This document shows positions 1-6,774 of a stretch of DNA of 45,966 nucleotides, one piece after another (position 1 is the stretch's first letter; every line of letters starts with the position of its first letter). The notes beneath the pieces were generated by a model, which saw nothing but the letters and a program-made list of their open reading frames with translations, was not told where the DNA came from and ran no database searches. Where the stretch lies: positions 1-45,966 of the forward strand of contig JBPCJY010000258.1 of assembly GCA_051004815.1 (NCBI GenBank), written 5' to 3'. The stretch is from JBBQXY01 sp051004815. Its GTDB lineage: Bacteria; Chloroflexota; Ktedonobacteria; Ktedonobacterales; Ktedonobacteraceae. The position numbers were made by a program, and so were the translations under genes.

Positions 1-106
1 TAGCAAGTGGAAACTGTACCTCACAGACTAAGAATACCAGCCATTCTAGAGCATAACAAGTCAACAATAAAAAGTTTCAGCATTCTCTAATGTAGACTCA
101 TCATTT

Positions 107-127
107 TCTAAGGAAAGGATGAGGTAA
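107..127 (+). repeat. Left attachment-site core (attL), 21-bp direct repeat
   Basis: The sequence tctaaggaaaggatgaggta plus a final a is identical to 19264-19284. It does not resemble a tRNA 3' end. Bases 1-106 would then be host sequence, in which no gene is seen. Confidence 0.65.
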
Positions 128-267
128 AGAAAGTTTTCTGGAAAAGCAGATTTATCCCAAAACCTGTGTTTTCATGCTCACTTATGCTCGTTTTACATCA
201 TCAACATTATTGGTTTGGGTCTATGTTGTTCGCCTTTGTTCGTGGAAGTTCGCTGGAAATCGTGGGC

Positions 268-289
268 ATTGCTGTCAAGATTGCTGTCA
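268..289 (+). repeat. Paired arm-type repeats, left end of element
   Basis: Two copies of ATTGCTGTCA (268-277 and 280-289) lie 12 bp apart, start to start, with a partial copy (GCTGTCAT) at 361-368. Near-identical motifs lie between the integrase gene and the right core (19161-19210). The position, about 140-160 bp inside the left core, suits arm-type sites of a lambda-like integrase. The rest of 128-541 holds no convincing gene; a 39-codon ORF at 392-511 has no ribosome-binding site. Confidence 0.5.
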
Positions 290-541
290 TTTTGATGAGT
301 AGGCTGTGTATATGAATACGCTTCCTAAGCCATGGGAAAATGGGTACCCCAACAGATGTCGCTGTCATATGAAGCTTAAATGGCTTATGGTATGAAGCGG
401 TGCGGCATGTTATTCAAACGGCCTGTCGTGAAAATTGGTGAAGTAACTCTTGAAAGGGAGATGATTTGCGTACCGTTTAGAAAGGTATTTATCAAATCAG
501 CGAAAAATTAGAAACTGTGATTATTACTTTTGGTGTTTTCT

Positions 542-570
542 TTGACTTGAATGCTTGTTCTTGTTAAAAT
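542..570 (+). promoter_or_regulatory. Sigma-70-type promoter of the HEPN gene
   Basis: TTGACT (542-547) and TAAAAT (565-570) are separated by exactly 17 bp. The start codon of the next gene follows 46 bp further on, with AGAAGGG as ribosome-binding site. Confidence 0.6.
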
Positions 571-615
571 ATCTTAGGTTTTTGACGTGGTAAAGAATAT
601 AGAAGGGTATAAGAG

Positions 616-1317
616 ATGGAACTTAAAGAGAAGTTTTTAGTTCAAATTGACACAGCTATAAATCTTTATAATGAATTATGTAAGAAAGCCCGTCCTCATG
701 AATTTACTACGGCTGGAGGATTAAGTTTTTCTGACATAGATTTCGAGGAAATTAGTACTTTTTATGCGACTGGTGTGGGCGTAGTTGAGCGAGTAGTAGG
801 CATCGATAGTGTTTATGGGAAACAAATTTTGCCTTTCATTAATGATAAATATACTTATGAGAATCCTTACACAGTAGCTCGGATGGCGGGTATTTTGAAA
901 GCCTTACGCACTGATGTTGATAAAGGCTTTTTAAGCTCTGCAAGAGAGCTTATTCATGGTGAATTGTTTGGAGATTTTTTAGAGATGGCGGATTTCCTCC
1001 TAAATGAAGGCTTTAAAGACGCTGCGGCAGTGATAGGAGGAGGTGTTCTTGAAACACATCTTCATCAATTATGCATAAAGAATGCGATTAGTTTAGATAT
1101 GCCTATTAATAATCAAACACAACTAAAAAAAGCGGACCGGCTTAATAGTGATCTTGCAGGAGCAAGCGTTTATCCTAAACTTGACCAGAAGAGTATTACT
1201 TTTTGGCTTGATCTTCGTAATAAGGCTGCTCATGCTAAGTATAATGAATACACGAAAGAACAAGTAGCTCTACTATTACAGGGTATAAGAGATTTTATTT
1301 TACGTTATCCTGCGTAA
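616..1317 (+). CDS. HEPN-domain protein, putative defence RNase
   Basis: The 233-residue soluble protein has no signal peptide or membrane segment. The C-terminal all-alpha part carries R201-N-K-A-A-H206, which fits the Rx4-6H motif of HEPN ribonucleases; in known HEPN families this pair cuts RNA in toxin or abortive-infection systems. The N-terminal two-thirds is not recognised. It starts at ATG 616 with AGAAGGG nine bases upstream and has its own promoter and a hairpin terminator, so it is a single-gene unit. No nucleotidyltransferase (MNT) antitoxin partner is next to it, which is unusual for a HEPN toxin. The fold is assigned from the motif and its helical context only. Position as the first gene inside the left att site suits cargo. 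Confidence 0.6.
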   Translation: MELKEKFLVQIDTAINLYNELCKKARPHEFTTAGGLSFSDIDFEEISTFYATGVGVVERVVGIDSVYGKQILPFINDKYTYENPYTVARMAGILKALRTDVDKGFLSSARELIHGELFGDFLEMADFLLNEGFKDAAAVIGGGVLETHLHQLCIKNAISLDMPINNQTQLKKADRLNSDLAGASVYPKLDQKSITFWLDLRNKAAHAKYNEYTKEQVALLLQGIRDFILRYPA

Positions 1318-1339
1318 GTTTGAAGCCGATGGAGAGACT

Positions 1340-1368
1340 CGAAGAACAGTGTTTTTGGCTGTTCTTCG
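1340..1368 (+). terminator. Hairpin downstream of the HEPN gene
   Basis: A perfect 10-bp stem (CGAAGAACAG / CTGTTCTTCG) with a 9-base loop starts 22 bp after the stop codon. It is nested inside an outer GAAGCCG / CGGCTTC pair (1322-1328 and 1381-1387). The T tract after it is weak. Confidence 0.5.
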
Positions 1369-1508
1369 TTGTTCTCCCGGCGGCTTCTCAGGCGGCTTCA
1401 CGTTTGTCTGTGTTTTTGGTTGTTCGCTGATGGTTGTCGGCGTTCCTGTCAACACAATACTGATGCATGTGAAAAAAGTGGTGAATGCGTAATTGATGGG
1501 AAACGGAT

Positions 1509-1793
1509 TTACTCTACGCGCACAAAATCAACATAGCCATCTGTAAACAGTTGAGTAACGGGGTCAGAGATATCATAGTGGGGATACTAGAACACCGTAC
1601 CGACGCTGACCACGTCGCCATGATCGTCATACTCGATATCATCGGAGAGAATAGGCGCATCGGTTAACGCTCCAATGTCTTCAGGGCGCACCCATGACCA
1701 ACCGTTGCCCAATTACCATTCGATAACCTCTCTGAACTTGCTGTCTGCGTCGACAAGAACGAAGCCGATACACGAGCAAAGATGCTTATTTAC
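1509..1793 (-). pseudogene. Decayed unknown coding sequence with two in-frame stops
   Basis: Read leftward, one frame gives a protein-like acidic sequence (fragments CIGFVLVDADSKF, GNGWSWVRPEDIGAL, DDIEYDDHGDVVSVG, QLFTDGYVDFVRVE) ending at the TAA at 1509-1511. It is interrupted by a TAA after VIEW and a TAG after VGTVF. The text is too protein-like and compositionally even to be random, so it is called a relic. No family was recognised. No start codon survives in a sensible place. Confidence 0.5.
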
Positions 1794-1826
1794 TTACTGG
1801 AGAATAATATGGTTAACTCATGAAAA

Positions 1827-1851
1827 AAGAGAGACTTTTTGAATCTCTCTT
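1827..1851 (-). terminator. Rho-independent terminator of hicAB
   Basis: An 8-bp stem (AAGAGAGA / TCTCTCTT) with a 9-base loop is followed, reading leftward, by a run of T. It lies about 20 bp beyond the hicB stop codon. Confidence 0.75.
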
Positions 1852-1872
1852 AGTATTTGTAAGCAAAAGGAA

Positions 1873-2277
1873 TTATGCAGGAGTAAGTATCTGAGGAGGA
1901 GGGATAGGATCACCCCACTCACGACTCGCTTCAATCCAACTTTCTATTGCATCTCTCCCTTGTCTTGTTGCTTCTTCATATGTATTTCCATGTGTAACAC
2001 ACCCTGGAAGTTCAGGAACAGTAACAAGAAAAGCATTGTCCTCATTGCTCCATTGAATGTCCATTGAATATCTATCTATATGATTACGACTGTGATTTTC
2101 TCGATGATCTTTTTCCTCAATCTCATGCTTCTTGATATTTAGAATGAGAGCTACAATATAAATAAAGAACAATATCAATAACATCAAACTTAATGAATCT
2201 GAATCATTATTTGACGCAATATGGTTCAACGTACTATTTTTTATTTGCTCATTCTCACGAACTAGTACGTTATTCAC
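1873..2277 (-). CDS. hicB: HicB-family antitoxin with N-terminal membrane segment
   Basis: The C-terminal ~65 residues are a HicB domain (YSMDIQW..., then VTVPELPGCVTHG and a helix with EEATRQGRDAI), the partly degraded RNase H-like fold that blocks HicA. The N-terminal half is unusual: residues ~28-48 form a strong hydrophobic helix (LMLLILFFIYIVALIL), followed by a charged, His- and Glu-rich linker. The start is supported by overlap with the hicA stop: ATG at 2275-2277 lies inside an 8-base overlap, so translation is probably coupled. No C-terminal HTH or ribbon-helix DNA-binding domain is present, so autorepression, if any, must work differently. A membrane-anchored antitoxin would hold HicA at the membrane; that role is inference. 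Confidence 0.8.
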   Translation of the reverse strand: MNNVLVRENEQIKNSTLNHIASNNDSDSLSLMLLILFFIYIVALILNIKKHEIEEKDHRENHSRNHIDRYSMDIQWSNEDNAFLVTVPELPGCVTHGNTYEEATRQGRDAIESWIEASREWGDPIPPPQILTPA

Positions 2278-2482
2278 GTTGCTTCTCCTTTAGTTTTTCT
2301 ATTGCTGCATCAACCTCTTTTACCTGGTAAGGCTTCGCATCATTCCCATCGGACCCCGAAAGAGTAATTTTCTCTTGTGGAATGAGAGGATGTCTCCATG
2401 TCGTATGGCTACCTTTTCCTGGCTTCCAATCAAATCCACATCTCCGAAGCTTGGCCTTTAATTCACGTACCTTACAAGGCAT
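2270..2482 (-). CDS. hicA: HicA-family mRNA interferase toxin
   Basis: The ~70-residue protein has the dsRBD-like HicA pattern: KVRELKAKLRRCGF, then GKGSH with the catalytic His, and a C-terminal helix. HicA enzymes cleave mRNA and are neutralised by HicB, encoded just downstream with an 8-base overlap (toxin first, the usual hicAB order). ATG 2482 is preferred because family members begin M-x-x-KVREL; an in-frame GTG at 2491 is possible. Upstream lies ~200 bp of AT-rich DNA containing the DnaA-box-like array. Confidence 0.88.
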   Translation of the reverse strand: MPCKVRELKAKLRRCGFDWKPGKGSHTTWRHPLIPQEKITLSGSDGNDAKPYQVKEVDAAIEKLKEKQRE

Positions 2483-2662
2483 TACACTCACGCAACCCCA
2501 TCTTAAAATTAAGTATACATTCTACAACAAAAAAATACCATAAAAAATCCCTGTGTTCTGATCAATATATGAAAATTTGCCAATCTAATAAGATACTTTG
2601 ATCAATCAGAAATCTTTCGAGGCTATTATACTTTAAGATACTTGTACTGTCAACCTGTTGTT

Positions 2663-2704
2663 TTATCCACATGTTTTACACAAGTTTTACACAAGTTTTC
2701 CACA
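2663..2704 (+). promoter_or_regulatory. Helically phased array of four DnaA-box-like 9-mers (candidate origin)
   Basis: TTATCCACA (2663-2671), TTTTACACA (2674-2682), TTTTACACA (2685-2693) and TTTTCCACA (2696-2704) all fit the relaxed DnaA-box consensus TTWTNCACA, and their starts are exactly 11 bp apart. The first equals the E. coli strong box. The adjacent 2500-2660 stretch is strongly AT-rich and includes two TGATCAAT words, as in a duplex-unwinding region. The array lies between the methyltransferase 3' end and hicA. It may be a replication origin for the element, a DnaA-titrating or regulatory site, or a simple 11-bp tandem repeat. Confidence 0.55.
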
Positions 2705-2708
2705 TTCC

Positions 2709-4361
2709 CTATCCCAGCCCTAACTCTGCCTGTTCTGCACCTCCTTGCTGGACCCGCTGAGCTTGTTTGAATGTGCCAAACTGTGGAGGCATTTTGATTG
2801 TCGTCCCATGGAGCAGTTCCTCAATCGTGAGTATCTGAATACGTGGGAAGTCCTGTCCCCAGCCGATTGAGTGATAAAAGCCTATTTTGAGAGCAGCAGC
2901 TATCATGTCCCTAGTAGGTGGTTCAAGCGTGATAAAGACACCTATCGCAGCTTTTTCTCCCTCCACTGTCCCAATCAGATCACGGATATCCCCGGACTTT
3001 ACATGACCGGATTTCACCTGCACCAGGACGCGTTTTGCCTTACCGCTTGCATCATCAATAAAAGCCATTACGCCATCAATCCCTTTGTCGCTTCCTTTTT
3101 TCCCTTCCCTGCTTCCTTCTTGCGCCCCTAGTGGTCGCGCTCGAACAAGAGAGGTAGCCCAAAATTGAAACTGGTAACGGTCCTCTGAGGCGAGCTGACG
3201 AGCCGCCCCAATATCTTTAGGTTCGCCCACAATCTTATACTTAATGCCAGGGAACATTTCCTCAAGACGGTACTTCATGAGGGCGATGCTTAAGTGAGTA
3301 ATATCAATACCAATCCACTTCCGACCGAGTTTCTGAGCAGCAGCTATCGCGGTCCCGCATCCGCAAAAAGGATCTAAAATCGTATCACCTGGATTGCTAC
3401 TTACTTGCACAATCCGCTCTAAGAGAGTAAGAGGCTTTTGGGTTGGATAACCTAATCGTTCATTACCGCCTGTCGGTGTTATATCATTCCAAAGGTCTTG
3501 TAGAGGAATACCTGGCATCTCATCGAGGTAACGCTTATATCGTGGCATACCAGTGCTGGTATATACTAAACGTCCTTGTTGTTCAAATTGCTCCATATTT
3601 GCTTTGGAGTACGCCCAAGAACGTCCTTTATATGGTGGAACACCATGCCACTCATATTGCGTATCTCCACCTGGTTTTGCTGCTGTGAGATTATCCAGTT
3701 GATAACGTCTACCTGTCTTCGGTTCTATATGTCGATATGCGGTATCGATATATTCCTTGTCATACGGTAAGTAGATAGTATTCCAAGTCCAACTTGGACT
3801 TTTTGTATAGAACAAAATAACGTCATGAATATGTCCATACTCTTTTCGTCCTTGTTTTGCATCACTATGAGCAGTTGTTCGTTTCCAAATGATTTCAGTA
3901 TGGAAGTTTTGTATGCCAAAAATTGTATCAAGGATGATCTTGAGATAGTGGCTGGCCGTCGGGTCACAATGGAGATACATACTCCCTGTCGGTTTGAGAA
4001 CACGATGCAACTCTACCAGACGAGCCGCCATCATAACGAGATACGCCATCATCTGGTTTTCCCCGATGAACTCATGCAGAGAGCTAATCATCCGTCCAAT
4101 GTGATCTGGAGCGTTTGTCAACATCTCGTTATATGCTTGCATGGTTTCTAAGTTCCAGTGCCAAGTATCCTCAAAGGCAGTGATTTGAGATTCACTTTCT
4201 ATACCATGTTCGTCTTTAAACAATACATTGTATGAACGCGAAGAATTAAAAGGGGGATCGAGATACACAAGATCAACGCACTCGTCAGGAATATATTGAC
4301 ATAAAATATCGAGGTTATCGCCATAGAACAACGTGTTCTCGGTGATCGGCTTTGGAGCCAT
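2709..4361 (-). CDS. Fused N6-adenine/N4-cytosine DNA methyltransferase and Mrr-like nuclease
   Basis: The 550-residue single-chain enzyme belongs to the beta-class DNA methyltransferases: motif IV D35-PPF comes first, a target-recognition stretch lies between, then TQKP (~307) and the SAM motif FCGCGT (~332-337). From ~415 an Mrr-like PD-(D/E)XK nuclease domain follows, with D429 (GIDG) and Q448-V-K450 (VQVKSG) as the visible catalytic residues. It is therefore a self-contained type IIG/IV-like R-M protein with no separate R subunit. ATG 4361 has the ribosome-binding site GGAGGGAAG. A fragment of a close relative lies at 27.3-27.5 kb. Target specificity cannot be read from the sequence. Confidence 0.85.
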   Translation of the reverse strand: MAPKPITENTLFYGDNLDILCQYIPDECVDLVYLDPPFNSSRSYNVLFKDEHGIESESQITAFEDTWHWNLETMQAYNEMLTNAPDHIGRMISSLHEFIGENQMMAYLVMMAARLVELHRVLKPTGSMYLHCDPTASHYLKIILDTIFGIQNFHTEIIWKRTTAHSDAKQGRKEYGHIHDVILFYTKSPSWTWNTIYLPYDKEYIDTAYRHIEPKTGRRYQLDNLTAAKPGGDTQYEWHGVPPYKGRSWAYSKANMEQFEQQGRLVYTSTGMPRYKRYLDEMPGIPLQDLWNDITPTGGNERLGYPTQKPLTLLERIVQVSSNPGDTILDPFCGCGTAIAAAQKLGRKWIGIDITHLSIALMKYRLEEMFPGIKYKIVGEPKDIGAARQLASEDRYQFQFWATSLVRARPLGAQEGSREGKKGSDKGIDGVMAFIDDASGKAKRVLVQVKSGHVKSGDIRDLIGTVEGEKAAIGVFITLEPPTRDMIAAALKIGFYHSIGWGQDFPRIQILTIEELLHGTTIKMPPQFGTFKQAQRVQQGGAEQAELGLG

Positions 4362-4433
4362 GTGCTTCCCTCCGCTACATAGTACTTTCTCAGCAGTATA
4401 TCATGCGTGACAATGCTTGGAGGAAAGCTGCAT

Positions 4434-4995
4434 TCAATGAGCGGTAATGATGTCGCTCCATTTCATTGTAAAGCGACTTGAGAGGTGATCTTGTTTCATT
4501 TTCCATGACCGTGTGACACCCTGAACGGCAAAATACAGCGTATCGCGACCATAAATGTGATTGATCGCGTCCATAATTGCCATCAGTCTCATGCGTTGAT
4601 AATGAGCCCTCAGAGAAAAGTCGTCGAAGAGATCGTGCTGCACTGTTTCATCAGGGCGATATGGGAAACAGCGACACCAACCTTTTGATACTGGCATCCT
4701 GGTTTATAGATCACCTTCAAACACTGCCGGGCATGAAGAAATAACTCAGGGGTAAACGAGGTGGGATACGGCATAGTCAAGCTAAAGGAATCGGAGTACT
4801 GCGGCTGGTTCTTGAACATACTGGTGCGAAGAAACACCGTGATCGTGGCGGCTAAACTATCTTGTTGTCGGCGTTTCTCGCACACCTCGCGTATAATTCG
4901 CCAGAGCCTCATACAATTCTTCAAAGTCTTCAACTGGACGGCTGAAGGACTTGGCACTCATCATATCTGGTCGGCACTGGATGTATGCATGACGT
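4434..4995 (-). pseudogene. umuC: umuC-like Y-family DNA polymerase, 3' remnant with frameshifts
   Basis: Three frames read leftward together give the C-terminal part of a UmuC/DinB-type polymerase: SAKSFSRPVEDFEEL (~4960-4910), then EKRRQQDSLAATITVFL...PQYSDSF...LKVIYKPGCQYQKVGV, and finally GRDTLYFAVQG...SSRFTMKWSDI. This is the little-finger and C-terminal section; the catalytic palm is absent. At least two frameshifts separate the pieces, so it cannot make a polymerase. Its broken 5' end abuts the duplicated module at 4981-5077. Confidence 0.75.
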
Positions 4996-5077
4996 TGCAT
5001 TAGTGTAGTGCATGGAAGACGTTATTGCAAGAGGTGCAAGCTGAAATGAGAAGTATTTCTCAAAATGGCAAGCCATT
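4981..5077 (-). repeat. Duplicated promoter/operator-like module, copy A
   Basis: This ~97-bp sequence is nearly 90% identical to 25576-25672. Read leftward it contains TTGCAA-17-TACACT, a plausible sigma-70 promoter whose spacer differs between copies while both hexamers are kept. Upstream of it are the palindromes TGAGAA-ATAC-TTCTCA and ATGGC-TT-GCCAT. It points into the umuC remnant, while copy B points into the type III mod gene. Confidence 0.6.
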
Positions 5078-5088
5078 AGAGCACAAAA

Positions 5089-5118
5089 GGCCTTTCTAGC
5101 TGTTTTGATAGAAAGGCC
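5089..5118 (-). terminator. Terminator of the 6556-5155 operon
   Basis: A perfect 10-bp stem, GGCCTTTCTA / TAGAAAGGCC, with a 10-base loop is followed leftward by TTTT. It lies 37 bp beyond the stop of the leftward gene ending at 5155. Confidence 0.75.
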
Positions 5119-5154
5119 CTTAGATAAACACTTATATATGGTTGTGTGATGATG

Positions 5155-5403
5155 CTAGATTTCTTTCGTTAGCTCAGGAGGGTCTCCTAAGATGGCGTGC
5201 AGTGAGGCGTGTGCTCTTTCCAGTTCTTGAACGATTTGATCGAGGTACTCTAGCATTTGCGCTTGAACCTCCTTCTGGGTTGCGCCATAAAAAGTCTGAG
5301 GCTCTATTCCACGAAGTTCGACACTGGCAATCCATTGTCCATCCTGGTACGTAGGACCTTCAAGTCTATGAGTGAGCGTTACCCCATGCTCTCCTTGTGT
5401 CAT
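5155..5403 (-). CDS. Stand-alone integrase-arm-binding-like (AP2-like) protein
   Basis: The 82-residue protein has D21-G-x-W24-x-A-S then T37-F-Y-G40-x-T-x-K-E-V-Q47. This matches residues 16-42 of this element's own integrase without gaps, 15 of 27 positions identical. In the integrase this is the three-stranded AP2-like arm-DNA-binding domain; here it is followed only by a helix of ~35 residues and no catalytic domain. It probably binds DNA and could compete at the arm sites or regulate excision; this is inference. It is the second gene of a leftward operon with the HTH-TPR regulator, 25 bp downstream of it. A weak start region (gagtaagagatATG) is seen. Confidence 0.6.
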   Translation of the reverse strand: MTQGEHGVTLTHRLEGPTYQDGQWIASVELRGIEPQTFYGATQKEVQAQMLEYLDQIVQELERAHASLHAILGDPPELTKEI

Positions 5404-5428
5404 ATCTCTTACTCACTTTCATCTTTTC

Positions 5429-6556
5429 TTAGATTTCTGTCACTTGTCCTCGGTGGAGTGCTTCGCGCACAGGCTTTCTTAATTGCATAATGTCTCGTGA
5501 CATCTCTTCTACATAGTGATCGATGATGTAGATGCGATCTAAAAAGCGGACGTTGCCTGTTTCGATACAGTCGTTTGCCGCTTGCGCTGCAAGATCAAGC
5601 CCTGCCCGAAGTTCTTTGCCTTTGACTAACGCTATGGCTCTTGCAGTTGTGAGCAACAGTTCCCAAAATTTGGTTTGGGGAAGTTCGGGTTTCGCCAGGT
5701 CCAGGTAGTCCAGTGCTTTCTGCATGAGTCCTAAATTGGCGTAACTCCGACCATACTCTTCGTAGACGGTGCCTAAACTGTAGTGTCCGTGCGTGCTACT
5801 TGCTTTTGGGTCGAAGGCATGGGTTAATTCCTCTGATTGCGCCATGGTGCGCTCAAAGCCATCGACATTGTTGACACGCAAGTAGGCACGTCCTAGTAAC
5901 TGGATGCCGTTTCCTTGTGCTGCTGCATCAGCATGAGGGGTGGTGTCACGGGCAGCTTCGAGGTAGGTGATGGCTTTTTTGGTTTCTCCCAGCCGTTGAT
6001 ACATGTCGCCCTGATAGGTTAGGGCAAGGTTTAAGAGCGTGTCGTCATTGACGATCCGTGCAATAACTTCCATTTGATGATAGTGGGGTATCGCTTTGTA
6101 CGACTCATATGATCGTGTTCCGACAGAGGTGACATATCCTGCCGTGTGGTATGCTCGTGCAAGGCTTCTTAAAAGGTCGGGAGTTTCTGAAGCTATTTGC
6201 GTCTCTACGTTTTGGATGAGCCGATCAATGATGATTTGAGCCTCCTGAATGCGCGACTCTTCTATCAGGTGCCAAGCGTGTTGGATAATTTCTTCAATCT
6301 GTTCGGAGGTTCGCGGAACATATAGTGATGAGGCAAGACCTAAGCGTTCTGGCTCAATGCCGAGCAGATCGGCTATGCGTCTCAATTCGTTGATGTTGTT
6401 TAAAGGATATTCCCCGGTTTCATATGCGCGGTAGGTGCGGGGTTCAAGACGAAGATCATACGCAATTTGCTCCTGTGTCAAACTATGTGATTTTCGGTAG
6501 TCTTTGAGGACTTGGCTTGCTAGGGAAGGGGTAGATTTTCCTTTATGTTGTGCCAT
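5429..6556 (-). CDS. XRE HTH plus TPR regulator (RRNPP-like)
   Basis: The 375-residue cytoplasmic protein begins with an XRE helix-turn-helix (residues ~18-66: SLTQEQIAYDL...RAYETGEYPL...IADLLGI) and continues with helical TPR repeats to the C-terminus (for example LTYQGDMYQRLGETKKAITYLEAA). This architecture and length match RRNPP-type regulators (Rgg/PlcR/NprR-like), which bind short peptides through the TPRs and often control mobile elements; peptide binding is not shown here. A perfect palindrome lies 21 bp upstream of its ATG, suggesting autoregulation. It is divergent from the sigma-factor gene and heads an operon with the arm-binding-like protein. Confidence 0.75.
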   Translation of the reverse strand: MAQHKGKSTPSLASQVLKDYRKSHSLTQEQIAYDLRLEPRTYRAYETGEYPLNNINELRRIADLLGIEPERLGLASSLYVPRTSEQIEEIIQHAWHLIEESRIQEAQIIIDRLIQNVETQIASETPDLLRSLARAYHTAGYVTSVGTRSYESYKAIPHYHQMEVIARIVNDDTLLNLALTYQGDMYQRLGETKKAITYLEAARDTTPHADAAAQGNGIQLLGRAYLRVNNVDGFERTMAQSEELTHAFDPKASSTHGHYSLGTVYEEYGRSYANLGLMQKALDYLDLAKPELPQTKFWELLLTTARAIALVKGKELRAGLDLAAQAANDCIETGNVRFLDRIYIIDHYVEEMSRDIMQLRKPVREALHRGQVTEI

Positions 6557-6576
6557 ATGTTTATGACCCCGTTTTA

Positions 6577-6593
6577 CTCGTGATACTCACGAG
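6577..6593. promoter_or_regulatory. Palindromic operator upstream of the HTH-TPR gene
   Basis: CTCGTGA-TAC-TCACGAG is a perfect 7+3+7 inverted repeat in the 200-bp divergent region, just upstream of the regulator's start. It is likely the binding site of the regulator itself. Confidence 0.5.
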
Positions 6594-6594
6594 A

Positions 6595-6651
6595 ATGCCA
6601 GATTTTCTGGCTCTTTTTTTATTACGACTCCAAAGAATATGCCAGATTTTC
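6595..6651. repeat. 13-bp direct repeats in the divergent control region
   Basis: ATGCCAGATTTTC occurs at 6595-6607 and 6639-6651, 44 bp apart (about four helical turns). A partial copy (ATGCCAA) lies near 6674. These may be activator or repressor sites. Confidence 0.45.
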
Positions 6652-6704
6652 CACCTGTAGTCTCGACCCAAAAATGCCAATAATGATAGTAGTCACCGAC
6701 ACAG

Positions 6705-6735
6705 TATAGCACACGATGAAGCAGATTGCATCGTG
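6705..6735 (+). promoter_or_regulatory. Possible -10 and inverted repeat before the sigma-factor gene
   Basis: TATAGC (6705-6710) is a possible -10 hexamer. Directly after it is CACGATG-N10-CATCGTG (6712-6735), a perfect 7-bp inverted repeat, where an operator or leader hairpin would act on the sigma gene. No good -35 was found. Confidence 0.35.
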
Positions 6736-6774
6736 AGTATGGATTTCTGAGTGTTTTCAAAAGGAGAAAAAAAC

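Noticed and set aside
392..511. 39-codon ORF inside the left end of the element
   Set aside because: No ribosome-binding site and no recognisable protein features; it may be chance.
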